From NCBI RefSeq assembly GCF_030269485.1, contig NZ_BSTL01000024.1:84626-148625 (forward strand): DNA of 64,000 bases. Reading direction: 5' to 3'. The first letter of the stretch is position 1, and each line of letters starts with the position of its first letter. The notes beneath the pieces are model-generated. The model worked only from the letters and a program-made list of their open reading frames with translations. It made no database searches and was not told the origin of the DNA. Source of the stretch: Actinoplanes sp. NBRC 103695. Its GTDB lineage: Bacteria > Actinomycetota > Actinomycetes > Mycobacteriales > Micromonosporaceae. Made by a program: the position numbers and the translations under genes. This document shows positions 8,436 to 17,029 of this stretch, one piece after another.

Positions 8436-9689
8436 ATGAGGTGGCGGCGTGGCGTTCCCGTGATGGGTCTGGTGGCGACGGTTGTCCTGTCCGGAGGGGG
8501 TGCGGCGGCCGCGGCGCCCGGCGGAGGATCCACGGAGCGGGTCAGTGTCTCCTATCGCGAGGCTCAGGCCGACGGCGACAACTACTGGCCGGTGATCAGC
8601 TCGGGTGGACGGTTCGTCGTCTTCGGGTCGTACGCGCACAACCTGGTTCCGGAAGGCAACGGCGGCCTGTATGTGCGCGACCGGCTGACCGGGACCACCA
8701 CGCTGGCCGCTCAGGTCCCCGTTCCCGCGGAGGCCGCGATCACCCCGGACGGCCGATTCGTCGCCGTGGTCGCGGATCCCGGATACCTGTACGTGCGTGA
8801 CCGGTGGACCGGCGCCTGGACCGAGGAGCACAGCGCGGCCGACGGGCCGGATCCCGGGGTGGTCCTCGCTCCGAAGCTGAGCGCGGACGGCCGGATGCTG
8901 ATCTTCGCGTCGACGTCGCCGACCACGGTGCCGGGCGACACCAACCGCGCGATGGACATCTTCGCGAAGGACCGGCGGACCGGGACCGTCACTCGGATCA
9001 ACGTGTCCAGCGCGGGGGAGCAGGCCAACGGCTGGAGCGGGGATCCGGCGCTCAGCCCGGACGGACGGTACGTGGCGTTCACCTCCTCCGCCGCCAACCT
9101 GGTGCCCGGCGACACCAACGACACCCCGGGCGATCCGTACGACGGGTACGACGTTTTCGTCCGCGACCTGCGCACGGGCACCACCAGCCTGGCCAGTGTC
9201 GCGCCGGACGGCACCCAGTCCGACGGCTCCGGCAGCATGTACCCGGCCATCAGCGCGAACGGCCGCTACGTCGCCTTCCGGGCATTCTCGCCGCCGCCCG
9301 GACCCGGCCCGCGACAGGAGGCCGACCTCTTCGTACGGGACCGCTGGTCGGGCACCACCGAGGCGATCACGTCCGGTGACGGCGCGAGCTGGGAACCGGA
9401 GATCAGCGCCGACGGCCGGTATGTCGCGTACCACTCGGAGGCGGCGAACCTCGTCCCCGGGGACACGGACACCAACGGCACCTCGGACATCTTCTTCCAC
9501 GACCGGCGGGCCGGAACGACGAGGCGGCTCAGCGTCGGCGTGTCCGGCCGGCAGACCGACGGCGGGTCGCTCTACGCCTCGATGACCGCGGACGGCAGCG
9601 CCGTCGCGTTCATGTCGGGGGCGACCAACCTGGTACGCAGGGACACCAACGACAAGGCCGACATCTTCGTCCGGACGACCGGCCGGTAG
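8436..9689 (+). CDS. Secreted WD40/PD40-like beta-propeller protein
   Basis: A 417-residue protein with a signal peptide (RRGVPVMGLVATVVLSGG then an Ala-rich cleavage region). Five or six repeats follow, each containing a variant of SADGRYVAF / SSAANLVPGDTN / DIFVRDRRTGTT. This TolB/PD40-like propeller repeat is frequent in actinobacterial secreted proteins. I chose the ATG at 8436 because the next upstream ATG adds a charged stretch that spoils the signal peptide. It is convergent with the methyltransferase gene, with only four bases between stops. No catalytic motif is seen, and a scaffold or ligand-binding role is likely. Confidence 0.85.
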   Translation: MRWRRGVPVMGLVATVVLSGGGAAAAAPGGGSTERVSVSYREAQADGDNYWPVISSGGRFVVFGSYAHNLVPEGNGGLYVRDRLTGTTTLAAQVPVPAEAAITPDGRFVAVVADPGYLYVRDRWTGAWTEEHSAADGPDPGVVLAPKLSADGRMLIFASTSPTTVPGDTNRAMDIFAKDRRTGTVTRINVSSAGEQANGWSGDPALSPDGRYVAFTSSAANLVPGDTNDTPGDPYDGYDVFVRDLRTGTTSLASVAPDGTQSDGSGSMYPAISANGRYVAFRAFSPPPGPGPRQEADLFVRDRWSGTTEAITSGDGASWEPEISADGRYVAYHSEAANLVPGDTDTNGTSDIFFHDRRAGTTRRLSVGVSGRQTDGGSLYASMTADGSAVAFMSGATNLVRRDTNDKADIFVRTTGR

Positions 9690-9693
9690 CCCG

Positions 9694-10470
9694 TCACGGC
9701 TTGCGGCCGACACCACCGAAGTGCGAAACGTCCTCGATGCCGCCCCCGGCGTCGGGGCGCCACGCCGAGCAGGTGACGATGCCCGGCTCCAGCACCTCGA
9801 GGCCGGCGAAGAACGACTCGACGCCCGCCTTGTCGCGCAGCCGCATCTCGGCGCCGCCGGTCGAGTTCCACAGCCGGACCGCCTCGGTCATCGCCTCGCC
9901 GTGCACCTCGGTGGTCGGATGCGACACCACCAGGTAGCTGCCCGGCGGCACGGCGTCGATCAGTTGCCCGAGGACGGCCTCGGCCTGCTCGTCGGCGATG
10001 ATGAAGTTCAGGATGCCGAGCAGCATGATCGCGACCGGCTTGTCGAAGTCCAGCGTGCGGGCCGCGCCCTCGAGGATCGTGCCCGGGTCGCGCAGATCGG
10101 CGTCGATGTAGTCCGAGACGCCCTCGTCGGTGCTGGTCAGCAGCGCACGGGCGTGGGCGAGCACCAGCGGGTCGTTGTCGACGTAGACGATCCGCGCGTC
10201 CGGGGCCACCCCCTGCGCGACCTCGTGCGTGTTGTTCGCGCTCGGCAGGCCGGTGCCGATGTCCAGGAACTGCCGGATGCCGGCCTCGCCGGCCAGGAAC
10301 CCGACCGCGCGGTGCAGGAACTCGCGGTCCGCGCGGGCCGAGGTCACCAGGTCCGGGACCAGCGCCAGGATCTGCTCACCGGCGGCCCGGTCGGACTCGA
10401 AGTGGTCCTTACCTTGCAGCCAGTAATTCCAGATCCGGGCGCTGTGGGGGATCCCTGTATCGAGGCTCAC
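9694..10470 (-). CDS. S-adenosylmethionine-dependent methyltransferase, DUF574 family
   Basis: A 258-residue protein starting GTG (VSLDTGIPHSARIWNYWLQG). The N-terminal ARIWNYWLQGKDHFE is the family signature. Motif I is FLDIGTGLPSANNTHE, the acidic ribose-binding residue is in IVYVDNDPLV, and MLLGILNFI occupies the motif IV position. These Rossmann-fold methyltransferases occur in many paralogues in Streptomyces and Micromonosporaceae. The substrate is unknown. The gene stands alone, upstream neighbour on the same strand being the FAD oxidase 40 bases away. Confidence 0.93.
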   Translation of the reverse strand: MSLDTGIPHSARIWNYWLQGKDHFESDRAAGEQILALVPDLVTSARADREFLHRAVGFLAGEAGIRQFLDIGTGLPSANNTHEVAQGVAPDARIVYVDNDPLVLAHARALLTSTDEGVSDYIDADLRDPGTILEGAARTLDFDKPVAIMLLGILNFIIADEQAEAVLGQLIDAVPPGSYLVVSHPTTEVHGEAMTEAVRLWNSTGGAEMRLRDKAGVESFFAGLEVLEPGIVTCSAWRPDAGGGIEDVSHFGGVGRKP

Positions 10471-10510
10471 GCCGCGACACTCTAATGTGCCGGGTCGATC
10501 TCCGAAACGG

Positions 10511-11920
10511 TCAGACGCGCACGATGTTGTGGTTGATCCGGAACATGTTGTCCGGGTCGTACTTCTCCTTGACGGCGACGACGCGGTCGTAGAGGTCGGC
10601 GCCGTAGACGGCACGCAGCTCCGCCGGGGTGCGCCCCTCCTCCGGCGACACGAAGTTGACCATGCTCCGCGGGTCCGCCCACGGCGTCAGCCGGTCGACG
10701 CAGGTGGCCAGGTAGCTGTGCAGGAGAGGCGCCGTGTCCGGACCGCCGATGCCGAGCGCGAAGAACTGGAACGGCAGGCCGCGTGAGGGCACCGCGTCCG
10801 GGACTTCGGGCGTACGGTCGAGGGCGCCGCCGAGCGGCCGGATCTCGACGGCGACCAGCGGGCACCCCGAGTCCGGCCCGGCCAGGTCGAGCAGCGCCGC
10901 GAGCGTGGCGTCGGACAGCTCGCGCAGGCCGAGGCTGCGGTCGTAGTAGGGCAGCGGGAACGCCGGGTCGTTGTGGACGGTGCCGGACTCGGCGTACGGA
11001 ATCTCCGCGATCGTGTCCAGAACCGTCGCGCCCAGCGCCCGCATCGGCGTCAGCAGCCGCTCCCCGTCCGCCGCCGGGCCGACGTAGGTGAAGCGCACGT
11101 GCACCGTGAACGACCCGCGCAGCGGTTCCGGGATCTCGGGCAGGGGCGGCAGCCGCAGCACGCTGATCGACGTGGTGGCCGCGTCCGGGAGCGTCGCCGC
11201 GAAGTCCCGCCAGGCCGGCAGCACCTCGGCGAGGCGCTCACCCGCGAACCAGAGCCCGCCGCCGTACACGGTGGCGACCGGGAAGACCCCGAACTCCATC
11301 CCGGTGACCACGCCCAGGTTGCCCCGCGAGCCACGCAGGGCGACGAACAGGTCCGAGTCGTCGGTCGCGGTGACGGTGCGCAGGTGCCCGTCCGCGGTGA
11401 CCACGTCGATCGAGGTGATGTGATCCGAGGCGTACCCGAAGGGCCGGCCCAGCACCGGGCTCATGCCACCGCCGAGCAGATAGCCGACCGCCCCCACGGT
11501 GGGTGACGAGCCGTGCGCCGCGGCCAGCCCGTGTACACCGGCCGCGGCGGTGATGTCGCCCCAGCGCGGCGACCCGGTGATCCGGACGCTGGACGCCCGC
11601 GGGTCGACGGTCACCGACGTCATCCGGTCCAGGGTCAGCAGCAGCTGGCCCTCGCCGGTACGCGGCTGCAGATGACCGCCGCCCCGGGTGGCCACCGCCA
11701 GCCCGTTCCCGGCGGCGAACCGGACGGCGTGCTGCACGTCGGCGGCCGTGGCGGCGCCCACGACGACGGCCGGCGTCAGCGGGGTGTTCAGGTTGAAGGT
11801 GGCGCGCTCCTCGTCGTACCCGGGATCGCCGGGGACGAAGACCGGGCCGGCGAGGCGGCTTCTCAGTTCACTCAATGTCTGCACGTCGGACTTGGACGCA
11901 AGGGACGGAACGTTGTTCAC
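10511..11920 (-). CDS. FAD-binding oxidoreductase, berberine-bridge-enzyme (BBE) type
   Basis: A 469-residue protein with a PCMH-type FAD domain: PAVVVGAATAADVQHAVRFA at the start, then RGGGH whose His is the usual covalent FAD site, and SPTVGAVGYLLGGGMS. The C-terminal BBE motif lies close to the end (DNMFRINHNI). The usual Cys that gives a second flavin bond is not evident (GGGMSPVLGRPFG), so flavin is probably held by one His bond. No Tat signal or leader is present, so it should be cytoplasmic. Such oxidases act on sugars or secondary metabolites. The substrate cannot be told from sequence. Confidence 0.88.
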   Translation of the reverse strand: MNNVPSLASKSDVQTLSELRSRLAGPVFVPGDPGYDEERATFNLNTPLTPAVVVGAATAADVQHAVRFAAGNGLAVATRGGGHLQPRTGEGQLLLTLDRMTSVTVDPRASSVRITGSPRWGDITAAAGVHGLAAAHGSSPTVGAVGYLLGGGMSPVLGRPFGYASDHITSIDVVTADGHLRTVTATDDSDLFVALRGSRGNLGVVTGMEFGVFPVATVYGGGLWFAGERLAEVLPAWRDFAATLPDAATTSISVLRLPPLPEIPEPLRGSFTVHVRFTYVGPAADGERLLTPMRALGATVLDTIAEIPYAESGTVHNDPAFPLPYYDRSLGLRELSDATLAALLDLAGPDSGCPLVAVEIRPLGGALDRTPEVPDAVPSRGLPFQFFALGIGGPDTAPLLHSYLATCVDRLTPWADPRSMVNFVSPEEGRTPAELRAVYGADLYDRVVAVKEKYDPDNMFRINHNIVRV

Positions 11921-11955
11921 CGCCCGTGTGGATCTTCACGCGTCGGAAAGCCGAC

Positions 11956-13581
11956 TCAGCCGGCCTCGACGCGGTTGCGGCCGGTGCGCTTCGCCCGGTA
12001 GAGGTTCTCGTCGGCGTGGCGGGTCGCGGCCGTCAGGTCGGCGTCCGGGCCCACCGCGGCGACGCCGATGCTGATCGTGATCGGGCGGCCCGGCGCCAGG
12101 TCCGGCCAGGTCATGGCGGCCACGTGGGAGCGCAGCAGCTCGCACCGGGATGCCGCGTCGGCGAGGTCGGTGGCCGCGAGGGCGATCAGGAACTCCTCGC
12201 CGCCCATCCGGGCGACCAGGTCGGTGTCGCGTACCGAAGCCATCAGCTCGCCCGCGATCCGCTGCAGGACCAGGTCGCCGCTGTGGTGACCGAAGCGGTC
12301 GTTGACGTCCTTGAATTTGTCGATGTCGACGACCGCGACGCAGAGCGGGCCGGCCGCGGCCATCTCCGGCAGGCGCTGCTCGGCGTGCCGGCGGTTCGGC
12401 AGGCCGGTCAGGGAGTCCTCGCTGGCCTGCCGCTGCCAGGTCAGGTTCGACCGTTCCAGCTCGGCGCTGCGGACCCGAGCCAGCTCGGCCTCCAGGCGGG
12501 CGTTGTCCAGCTCGAACTGGTGCACGGCCATGCGGGCGCGGGCGGCGGCGACGTCGCTGTGCGCGGACCGCTCCATCGCGTGGTAGGCCTTGTACGAGGC
12601 CAGTGCCGACTTGTGGTCGCCGAAGCTCTCGTACGCCTCCGACAGGTCCCGGTGGACGGCCATCGCCATCGGCGTCTCGCCCGCGGCGACCGACTGGTCG
12701 AGGGCCTCTTGCAGGCCGCTGATCGCCTCGGCGTGCCGTCCGCGCATCAGCCGCAGCTGGGCCTGGTGCTGGAGTGTCCCCAGCTCCACCGAGTGGTACC
12801 CGTGGGTGACCGCGATGGTCCGGGCCTCGGCGATCATCTGGTCCGCCGCTTCGAAGTCGCCGCCCAGGGCGCGCAGCATGCCGTAGTTGTCCAGGCTGAT
12901 CGCGACCCGGAACGGGTTGCCCGCCTCCCGGGCCAGCCGCAGCGCCTCGTCGACGTGGCCCAGCGCGGCGCGCAGCGTGGTCTCGGCGCCCGCGTTGTCG
13001 CCGGCCGCCCGCCGCCGCGACACCTGGTGCACCGCGTTGTCACCGAGGTTGTTGAGCACACAGAACCGGGCCTCGGCGTCCATGCTGGTGGACATCTGCA
13101 GGGCGGTCAGCAGGTAGGTGGTGCTCAGGTCGTACTGGCCGAGGCTGCCGTGCACCACGCCGGTGCGGTTGTGCACCCAGTAGAGCAGGTCCTGCGCGCC
13201 GAGCCGGTGCGCGATGTCGCGGCCCCGGGTCAGCACGTCCAGGGCCTCCTCGTGCATGCCCAGCTCGTTGAGGCACATGGCCTCCACGGTGAGCACGTCG
13301 CAGATCGCGGCGTCGTCGCCCAGGCCTTCCAGCAGCGCGACCGCGTCCCGGCAGGCGGTGACGGCCCGCTCCTGCTCGCCGAGCCGCAGCAGCTGGTTGG
13401 CCATCGACCGCAGTGCCGCGGCCCGGCCGGCGTCGTCGTGCTGGACGGTGGCCAGGTCGGCCGCCTGCCACGCCAGGTCACAGCCGCCCCGGTAGTCACC
13501 GGCCAGCCGGGCCTGCTCGGCACGGTCGAGCAGGCCGGCGACGGCGGTGGAGGACAGCACGGCGGGGGCGGATCCGGTCAC
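11956..13581 (-). CDS. TPR-sensor diguanylate cyclase
   Basis: A 541-residue protein. Residues about 15-360 are tandem TPR-like helices, followed by a short coiled coil (residues 345-380). A GGDEF domain occupies the last 165 residues, with the active motif MGGEEFLIAL, the metal site VVDIDKFKDVNDRFGH and an intact inhibitory I-site (RDTD five residues before GGEEF). It should convert two GTP to c-di-GMP in the cytoplasm, gated by protein or ligand contacts through the TPR part. It is one of several c-di-GMP genes in the window. GTG start at 13581, 40 bases from the SRPBCC gene stop. Confidence 0.93.
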   Translation of the reverse strand: MTGSAPAVLSSTAVAGLLDRAEQARLAGDYRGGCDLAWQAADLATVQHDDAGRAAALRSMANQLLRLGEQERAVTACRDAVALLEGLGDDAAICDVLTVEAMCLNELGMHEEALDVLTRGRDIAHRLGAQDLLYWVHNRTGVVHGSLGQYDLSTTYLLTALQMSTSMDAEARFCVLNNLGDNAVHQVSRRRAAGDNAGAETTLRAALGHVDEALRLAREAGNPFRVAISLDNYGMLRALGGDFEAADQMIAEARTIAVTHGYHSVELGTLQHQAQLRLMRGRHAEAISGLQEALDQSVAAGETPMAMAVHRDLSEAYESFGDHKSALASYKAYHAMERSAHSDVAAARARMAVHQFELDNARLEAELARVRSAELERSNLTWQRQASEDSLTGLPNRRHAEQRLPEMAAAGPLCVAVVDIDKFKDVNDRFGHHSGDLVLQRIAGELMASVRDTDLVARMGGEEFLIALAATDLADAASRCELLRSHVAAMTWPDLAPGRPITISIGVAAVGPDADLTAATRHADENLYRAKRTGRNRVEAG

Positions 13582-13621
13582 ATCGCTGTTATCGACCCGA
13601 AAGCCCGGCAGTTGAGGAAGC

Positions 13622-14086
13622 TTAGAAACGGGCCGCGAGCGCCCTCAGGGTGGCGGTGATGCCGTGTGCGTTTTTGGGCGGGAACTTGAGGATCTCCATC
13701 ACCCGCGGCGACCGTGACGTCGAGTAGTCGAACGTCTCGGTGACCTCGGTGACGCCCGGCGTGGTCTCGGCCAGCTCCCACCGCCACCGGTGCCCGAGCG
13801 GGTGCTGCCACTCCACCAGCTGGTCGGCCTCGAGCCCGGTCACCACCGAGGTGATCGAGTACGGCAGCCCGTACTGTTTCATCCCGACGGTGAACCGGTC
13901 GCCGGCCTTGAGCGCGTGCGGCCCCTTGACCGGCACGTCCCGCACGGTCCCGGAGCCGTCCAGTTCCGCGTGCCGGTGCGGATCCGCCACCAGCGCGAAG
14001 ATCTCCGCCGCCGGTGCGTTCACCAGCACCCGCCGGCTCACCCGCCGAGGTCCCGAATCCACGCTTGTCACTGCCGCTTCCGTCAT
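13622..14086 (-). CDS. SRPBCC (START-like) family protein
   Basis: A 154-residue protein with the helix-grip pattern. An N-terminal beta strand plus VNAPAAEIFALVADP is followed by GDRFTVGM, LVEWQHPLGHRWRWEL and a C-terminal long helix (HGITATLRALA). Family members are polyketide cyclase/dehydrase or lipid-transport-like binding proteins. ATG at 14086, immediately downstream of and codirectional with the oxidoreductase gene (23 bases), so the two are probably cotranscribed. Confidence 0.85.
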   Translation of the reverse strand: MTEAAVTSVDSGPRRVSRRVLVNAPAAEIFALVADPHRHAELDGSGTVRDVPVKGPHALKAGDRFTVGMKQYGLPYSITSVVTGLEADQLVEWQHPLGHRWRWELAETTPGVTEVTETFDYSTSRSPRVMEILKFPPKNAHGITATLRALAARF

Positions 14087-14109
14087 GCGGCCACCGTAAC
14101 CCGTACCGA

Positions 14110-15051
14110 TCAGGCCTTGACCAGCGGACGCAGCGCCGCACCCACCTGGGCGACCACGCCGGGGCGGTGGCCGTTGCGGATCAGGTTGATGGTGAGGCCG
14201 TCGACGCCGGCGCCGAGGACCTTCTCGTTCAGCTGCTCGGCGACCTGGTCGGGGGTGCCGAGGAAGGCGCGGTTGCGGCGGTCGTCGGGGATGGTCTCGC
14301 CGAGTTCCTTCGCCTCCTGCTCGGTCTCGCCGACCATGCCCATGACCAGGTAGCTGGTCTTCAGCGTGGCCGGGTCGCGGCCGATCTCCTCGCACCGCTC
14401 GCGCAGCACGGACACCTTGCGCGCCAGGTCGTCCACGTCGCAGATGATGTTCATGTGGTCGGCGAAGCGCGCGGCCAGCCGGAACGTCTTCTGCTCGCCG
14501 CTGCCGCCCAGCATGATCGGGACGGCGGACCGGTACCGCGGGTTGTTCATGGCGCCGCGGGCCGTGTACCACTTGCCCTCGAGGTTGCCCTCCTCGCCAC
14601 GCAGCATCGGCGCGATGATCGTCAGCGCCTCCTCGAGCCTCTCGAAGCGCTGGCCGAAGGTCCCGAACTCGTAGCCGAGGTCGTGGTGCTCCCGCTCGTA
14701 CCAGCCGGCGCCGATGCCGAGCACGGCCCGCCCGTGCGAGACCACGTCGAGGGTGGTCACGGTCTTCGCGAGCAGGGCGGGATTCCGGTACGTGTTCCCG
14801 GTGACCAGCGTGGACAGCTGGACGGTCGAGGTGGCGGTGGCCAGCGCCCCGAGGGTCGTGTAGGCCTCGAGCATCGCGTTCTCCGGCGCGCCGATGCCCG
14901 GCAGTTGGTAGAAGTGGTCCATCACCAGCACCGTGTCGAACCCGGTGGCCTCGGCCTCCCGGGCCTGGGCGACGACGGTGTCGAAGAGTTCCTCGGCCGG
15001 TACGCCGGGGTAGGTGAAGTTGGGGATCTGGTATCCGAGCCGGATGGTCAC
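14110..15051 (-). CDS. LLM-class F420-dependent oxidoreductase
   Basis: A 313-residue luciferase-like (beta/alpha)8 protein: LGYQIPNFTYPGVPAEELF at the start, VLVMDHFYQLP, LSTLVTGNTYRNPALLAKTVTTLD and GIGAGWYEREH. These are hallmarks of the F420-dependent group. The start was set at the GTG at 15051 because GGAGG lies four bases upstream. An upstream extension would read through a tandem repeat and the operator. Divergent from a TetR regulator across a perfect palindrome, so it is probably the regulator's target, with the SRPBCC gene downstream in the same transcript. Confidence 0.9.
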   Translation of the reverse strand: MTIRLGYQIPNFTYPGVPAEELFDTVVAQAREAEATGFDTVLVMDHFYQLPGIGAPENAMLEAYTTLGALATATSTVQLSTLVTGNTYRNPALLAKTVTTLDVVSHGRAVLGIGAGWYEREHHDLGYEFGTFGQRFERLEEALTIIAPMLRGEEGNLEGKWYTARGAMNNPRYRSAVPIMLGGSGEQKTFRLAARFADHMNIICDVDDLARKVSVLRERCEEIGRDPATLKTSYLVMGMVGETEQEAKELGETIPDDRRNRAFLGTPDQVAEQLNEKVLGAGVDGLTINLIRNGHRPGVVAQVGAALRPLVKA

Positions 15052-15061
15052 GACGCCTCCG

Positions 15062-15115
15062 TGCGATGTCTGCCGATGTTGCGGTGCCTGCTGATGCTGC
15101 GATGTCTGCCGATGT
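15062..15115. repeat. Three tandem 18-bp repeats in the leader of the LLM oxidoreductase
   Basis: Units at 15062-15079, 15080-15097 and 15098-15115. The first and third are identical (TGCGATGTCTGCCGATGT) and the middle one differs at four positions. They lie between the palindrome and the LLM start codon, inside the 5' leader of that transcript. Confidence 0.8.
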
Positions 15116-15153
15116 AAGAGGGCTCTCACATGTTAATGTAAGAGCCCTCTTAC
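15114..15153. promoter_or_regulatory. Perfect 13-bp inverted repeat, probable TetR operator
   Basis: Left arm GTAAGAGGGCTCT (15114-15126) and right arm AGAGCCCTCTTAC (15141-15153) are perfect inverted copies separated by 14 bases. The TGTAAGAG half also recurs as a direct repeat. It occupies the divergent promoter region of the LLM oxidoreductase and the TetR gene, immediately before the GAGGAGG ribosome binding site of the latter, so it fits autoregulation plus target repression. It could also form an RNA hairpin. Confidence 0.7.
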
Positions 15154-15170
15154 GAGGAGGCAACTGAGAC

Positions 15171-15767
15171 ATGGGTTACCACCACGGTGACCTTCGGGCC
15201 GCGCTGATCGAGGCGAGCTTCGGGTTGCTGGCCGAGTCCGGTCTGCACGGGTTCTCGGTCGCCGCGGTCGCGCGCCGGCTCGGGGTGAGCTCGGCTGCGC
15301 CGTACCGGCACTTCCCGGACCGTGATCACCTGCTCGGCGCGGTCTCTTCGGCGGCCGCGCGCGATCTGCGCGCGGAGATCGTCGAGGCCACCGACGCCGC
15401 CGGCGACGACGCGGGGGACAGGCTGGCCGCGGTGGCGGGGGCCTACGTCACATTCGTGACGCGTACGGGCGCGGGCATCACGGTCATCTTCGCGGCCGGG
15501 CTGTCCGAGCTGGTGGACGAGGAGCGCCGCGAGCGCACCCGGGCCCTGATGACCACGATCGTGGACCTCGCCGTGGCGGCGGGACCGGGTTCCTACCAGG
15601 ATGTCATCCGGCTCGTCGAGGCCACGATCGCCGTGGCGCACGGCTACACGTCGCTGCTCTTCGACGGCTTCTTCGCCCGCCCCGACGGCCACGCCACCGA
15701 TGTCGCCGCCGCCCGGGCCGTCGAGACCGCGCGGGCGCTGACCAGCTCTCAGGCTCGGCCGCTGTAG
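15171..15767 (+). CDS. TetR family transcriptional regulator (WHG-domain type)
   Basis: A 198-residue protein. The N-terminal helix-turn-helix is FSVAAVARRLGVSSAAPYRHF (positions about 27-47), preceded by GYHHGDLRAALIEAS, typical of the group with the C-terminal WHG ligand domain. ATG at 15171 with GAGGAGG ten bases upstream. It is divergent from the LLM oxidoreductase and the palindromic operator lies between them, so it probably represses itself and that gene. The ligand is unknown. Its 3' end overlaps a remnant of another TetR gene on the opposite strand. Confidence 0.93.
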   Translation: MGYHHGDLRAALIEASFGLLAESGLHGFSVAAVARRLGVSSAAPYRHFPDRDHLLGAVSSAAARDLRAEIVEATDAAGDDAGDRLAAVAGAYVTFVTRTGAGITVIFAAGLSELVDEERRERTRALMTTIVDLAVAAGPGSYQDVIRLVEATIAVAHGYTSLLFDGFFARPDGHATDVAAARAVETARALTSSQARPL

Positions 15768-15897
15768 TCCCGGACCAGCGGCAGGAAGACCTCGTCCACG
15801 ATGGACACGATGCTCTCGTCCGTGGCCGGTCGCAGGTGCAGCAGCGCCTCCCCGCGCAACAGGTCGAACGGCAGGTCACGCACGCGCTGCGGCAGGC
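15749..15897 (-). pseudogene. 3' remnant of a second TetR-type regulator
   Basis: An open antisense frame reads PFDLLRGEALLHLRPAT then SIVDEVFLPLVRDYSGRA and stops at 15749. This is a typical C-terminal end of a TetR regulator (RDLPxDLLR, then IVDEVFLPL). No DNA-binding part is present: coding similarity breaks off near 15897, where an oppositely oriented gene fragment begins. Read as a truncated pseudogene. Confidence 0.6.
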
Positions 15898-16221
15898 CGC
15901 CCGGTCGCCGCCCTCGCGCTCGGCGACGTCATCGCCAAGGTCAACCCGGTCGACGCCGAGCTGACCGCCGACCCCCTCAACCCCAAAACCGCTTTCCTGG
16001 CGTACGAGCGACGGCTGCGCCCCTTCGTCGACCGCAGCCAGGCGCCGGCGCTCCGTTCCGGCTCGAACGTCCTCCCTCGGACGGCACGCGACCTGCGCCG
16101 CCGCAACCTGAAGTTCCGTGCGGCGCCCTGGCTGCAACGCCTCGGCCTGCTGAACGTGCTGTCCAGCGCCCACGTCCGGGACGCCTCGAACGACTTCGCC
16201 CTCGCTACGAGCGGCCGGTGA
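15895..16221 (+). pseudogene. 3' remnant of an FAD-dependent monooxygenase
   Basis: An open frame without a start codon reads FLAYERRLRPFVDRSQ, then VLPRTARDLRRRN and PWLQRLGLLNVLSS, ending at a TGA. The AYExRLRPFV and following segment match the C-terminal helices of PHBH-type FAD monooxygenases. The FAD-binding N-terminal two thirds are missing. It abuts the 5'-truncated TetR remnant head to head. Confidence 0.6.
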
Positions 16222-17029
16222 GCGGCGCCGCGGACCGGGCGACCTGCTCCTGCCAGTACCTCTCGAACGGCAGCGCGGCGACCCGTTCCGCCTCGGCCCG
16301 GATCTCCCCGTCCAGCCCGGCGATCAGCCCCCGGTTGGCGTCGAACCAGCTCAGCAGCGCGACCACGGCCTCCGGCTGTCTTTGCTCGGCGGCCAGCACA
16401 TCCAGCAGCACGCGTGCCAGGGCCGCCGCGTCGGTCGTACCCACCGGAAGAAGCGCGAGAATCCCGCGCACCGCGCCACCGGGCCGCTCCGGGATCCGCA
16501 GGATCCGGCCCACCAGGCCGGGCACGTCGGACTCCGTGCGCAGCAACAGCTCGAACCCGGCGACGTAACAGATCGCCGGCTTGCCCCGCAGGCTGCTCTC
16601 CACTCCGTCGCCGTCCCCGGCCCAGCCCCGGATGACCTCGACCGCGAACGGCAGATCGTCGAAGGCGTCGATCAGCGTCCGCACCACGGGCGGCTCGCCC
16701 AGCACACACAGCACCGGCGCCGGCCTTCCCGAGCGTGCCTGATCCCAGTAGGGAACCTCGCGCAACGAGTCCGGTGGGAAGGCCGGCCCGTCCGGGTCCA
16801 GCCGTCTCTCCGGCGGACGGCTCGTCTCGCCCTGAACGGTCACCGGCTCGCCGGCGCCGAAGAGCACGCGACCAGGCTCGATCTCCGCGGTCACCCGGTA
16901 ACCCGTCCCGCGCGCGGCGGTTGCCGCAGGAGCGTCGGCCACCACCCGCGCGGTGCCGGTGAACGCCGCCGACGCGGACTCGACGACGGTGAGCCAGCTC
17001 GGCGGCTCGGGTGAGCGGCGCGACCTCAC
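16205..17029 (-). CDS. Hypothetical protein coupled to the TAGNRAV-motif gene
   Basis: A 274-residue protein without recognised domain. The N-terminal half looks beta-rich (TVVESASAAFTGTARVV, YRVTAEIEPGRVLFGAGEPV). The C-terminal half is helical and contains ICYVAGFELLL and ALLSWFDANRGLIAGL. The start is the GTG at 17029, which overlaps the upstream stop as GTGA, so it is translationally coupled to the preceding gene. No signal peptide is evident. Its 3' end overlaps the FAD-monooxygenase remnant by 17 bases. Function unknown; probably works with its upstream partner. Confidence 0.65.
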   Translation of the reverse strand: MRSRRSPEPPSWLTVVESASAAFTGTARVVADAPAATAARGTGYRVTAEIEPGRVLFGAGEPVTVQGETSRPPERRLDPDGPAFPPDSLREVPYWDQARSGRPAPVLCVLGEPPVVRTLIDAFDDLPFAVEVIRGWAGDGDGVESSLRGKPAICYVAGFELLLRTESDVPGLVGRILRIPERPGGAVRGILALLPVGTTDAAALARVLLDVLAAEQRQPEAVVALLSWFDANRGLIAGLDGEIRAEAERVAALPFERYWQEQVARSAAPLTGRS

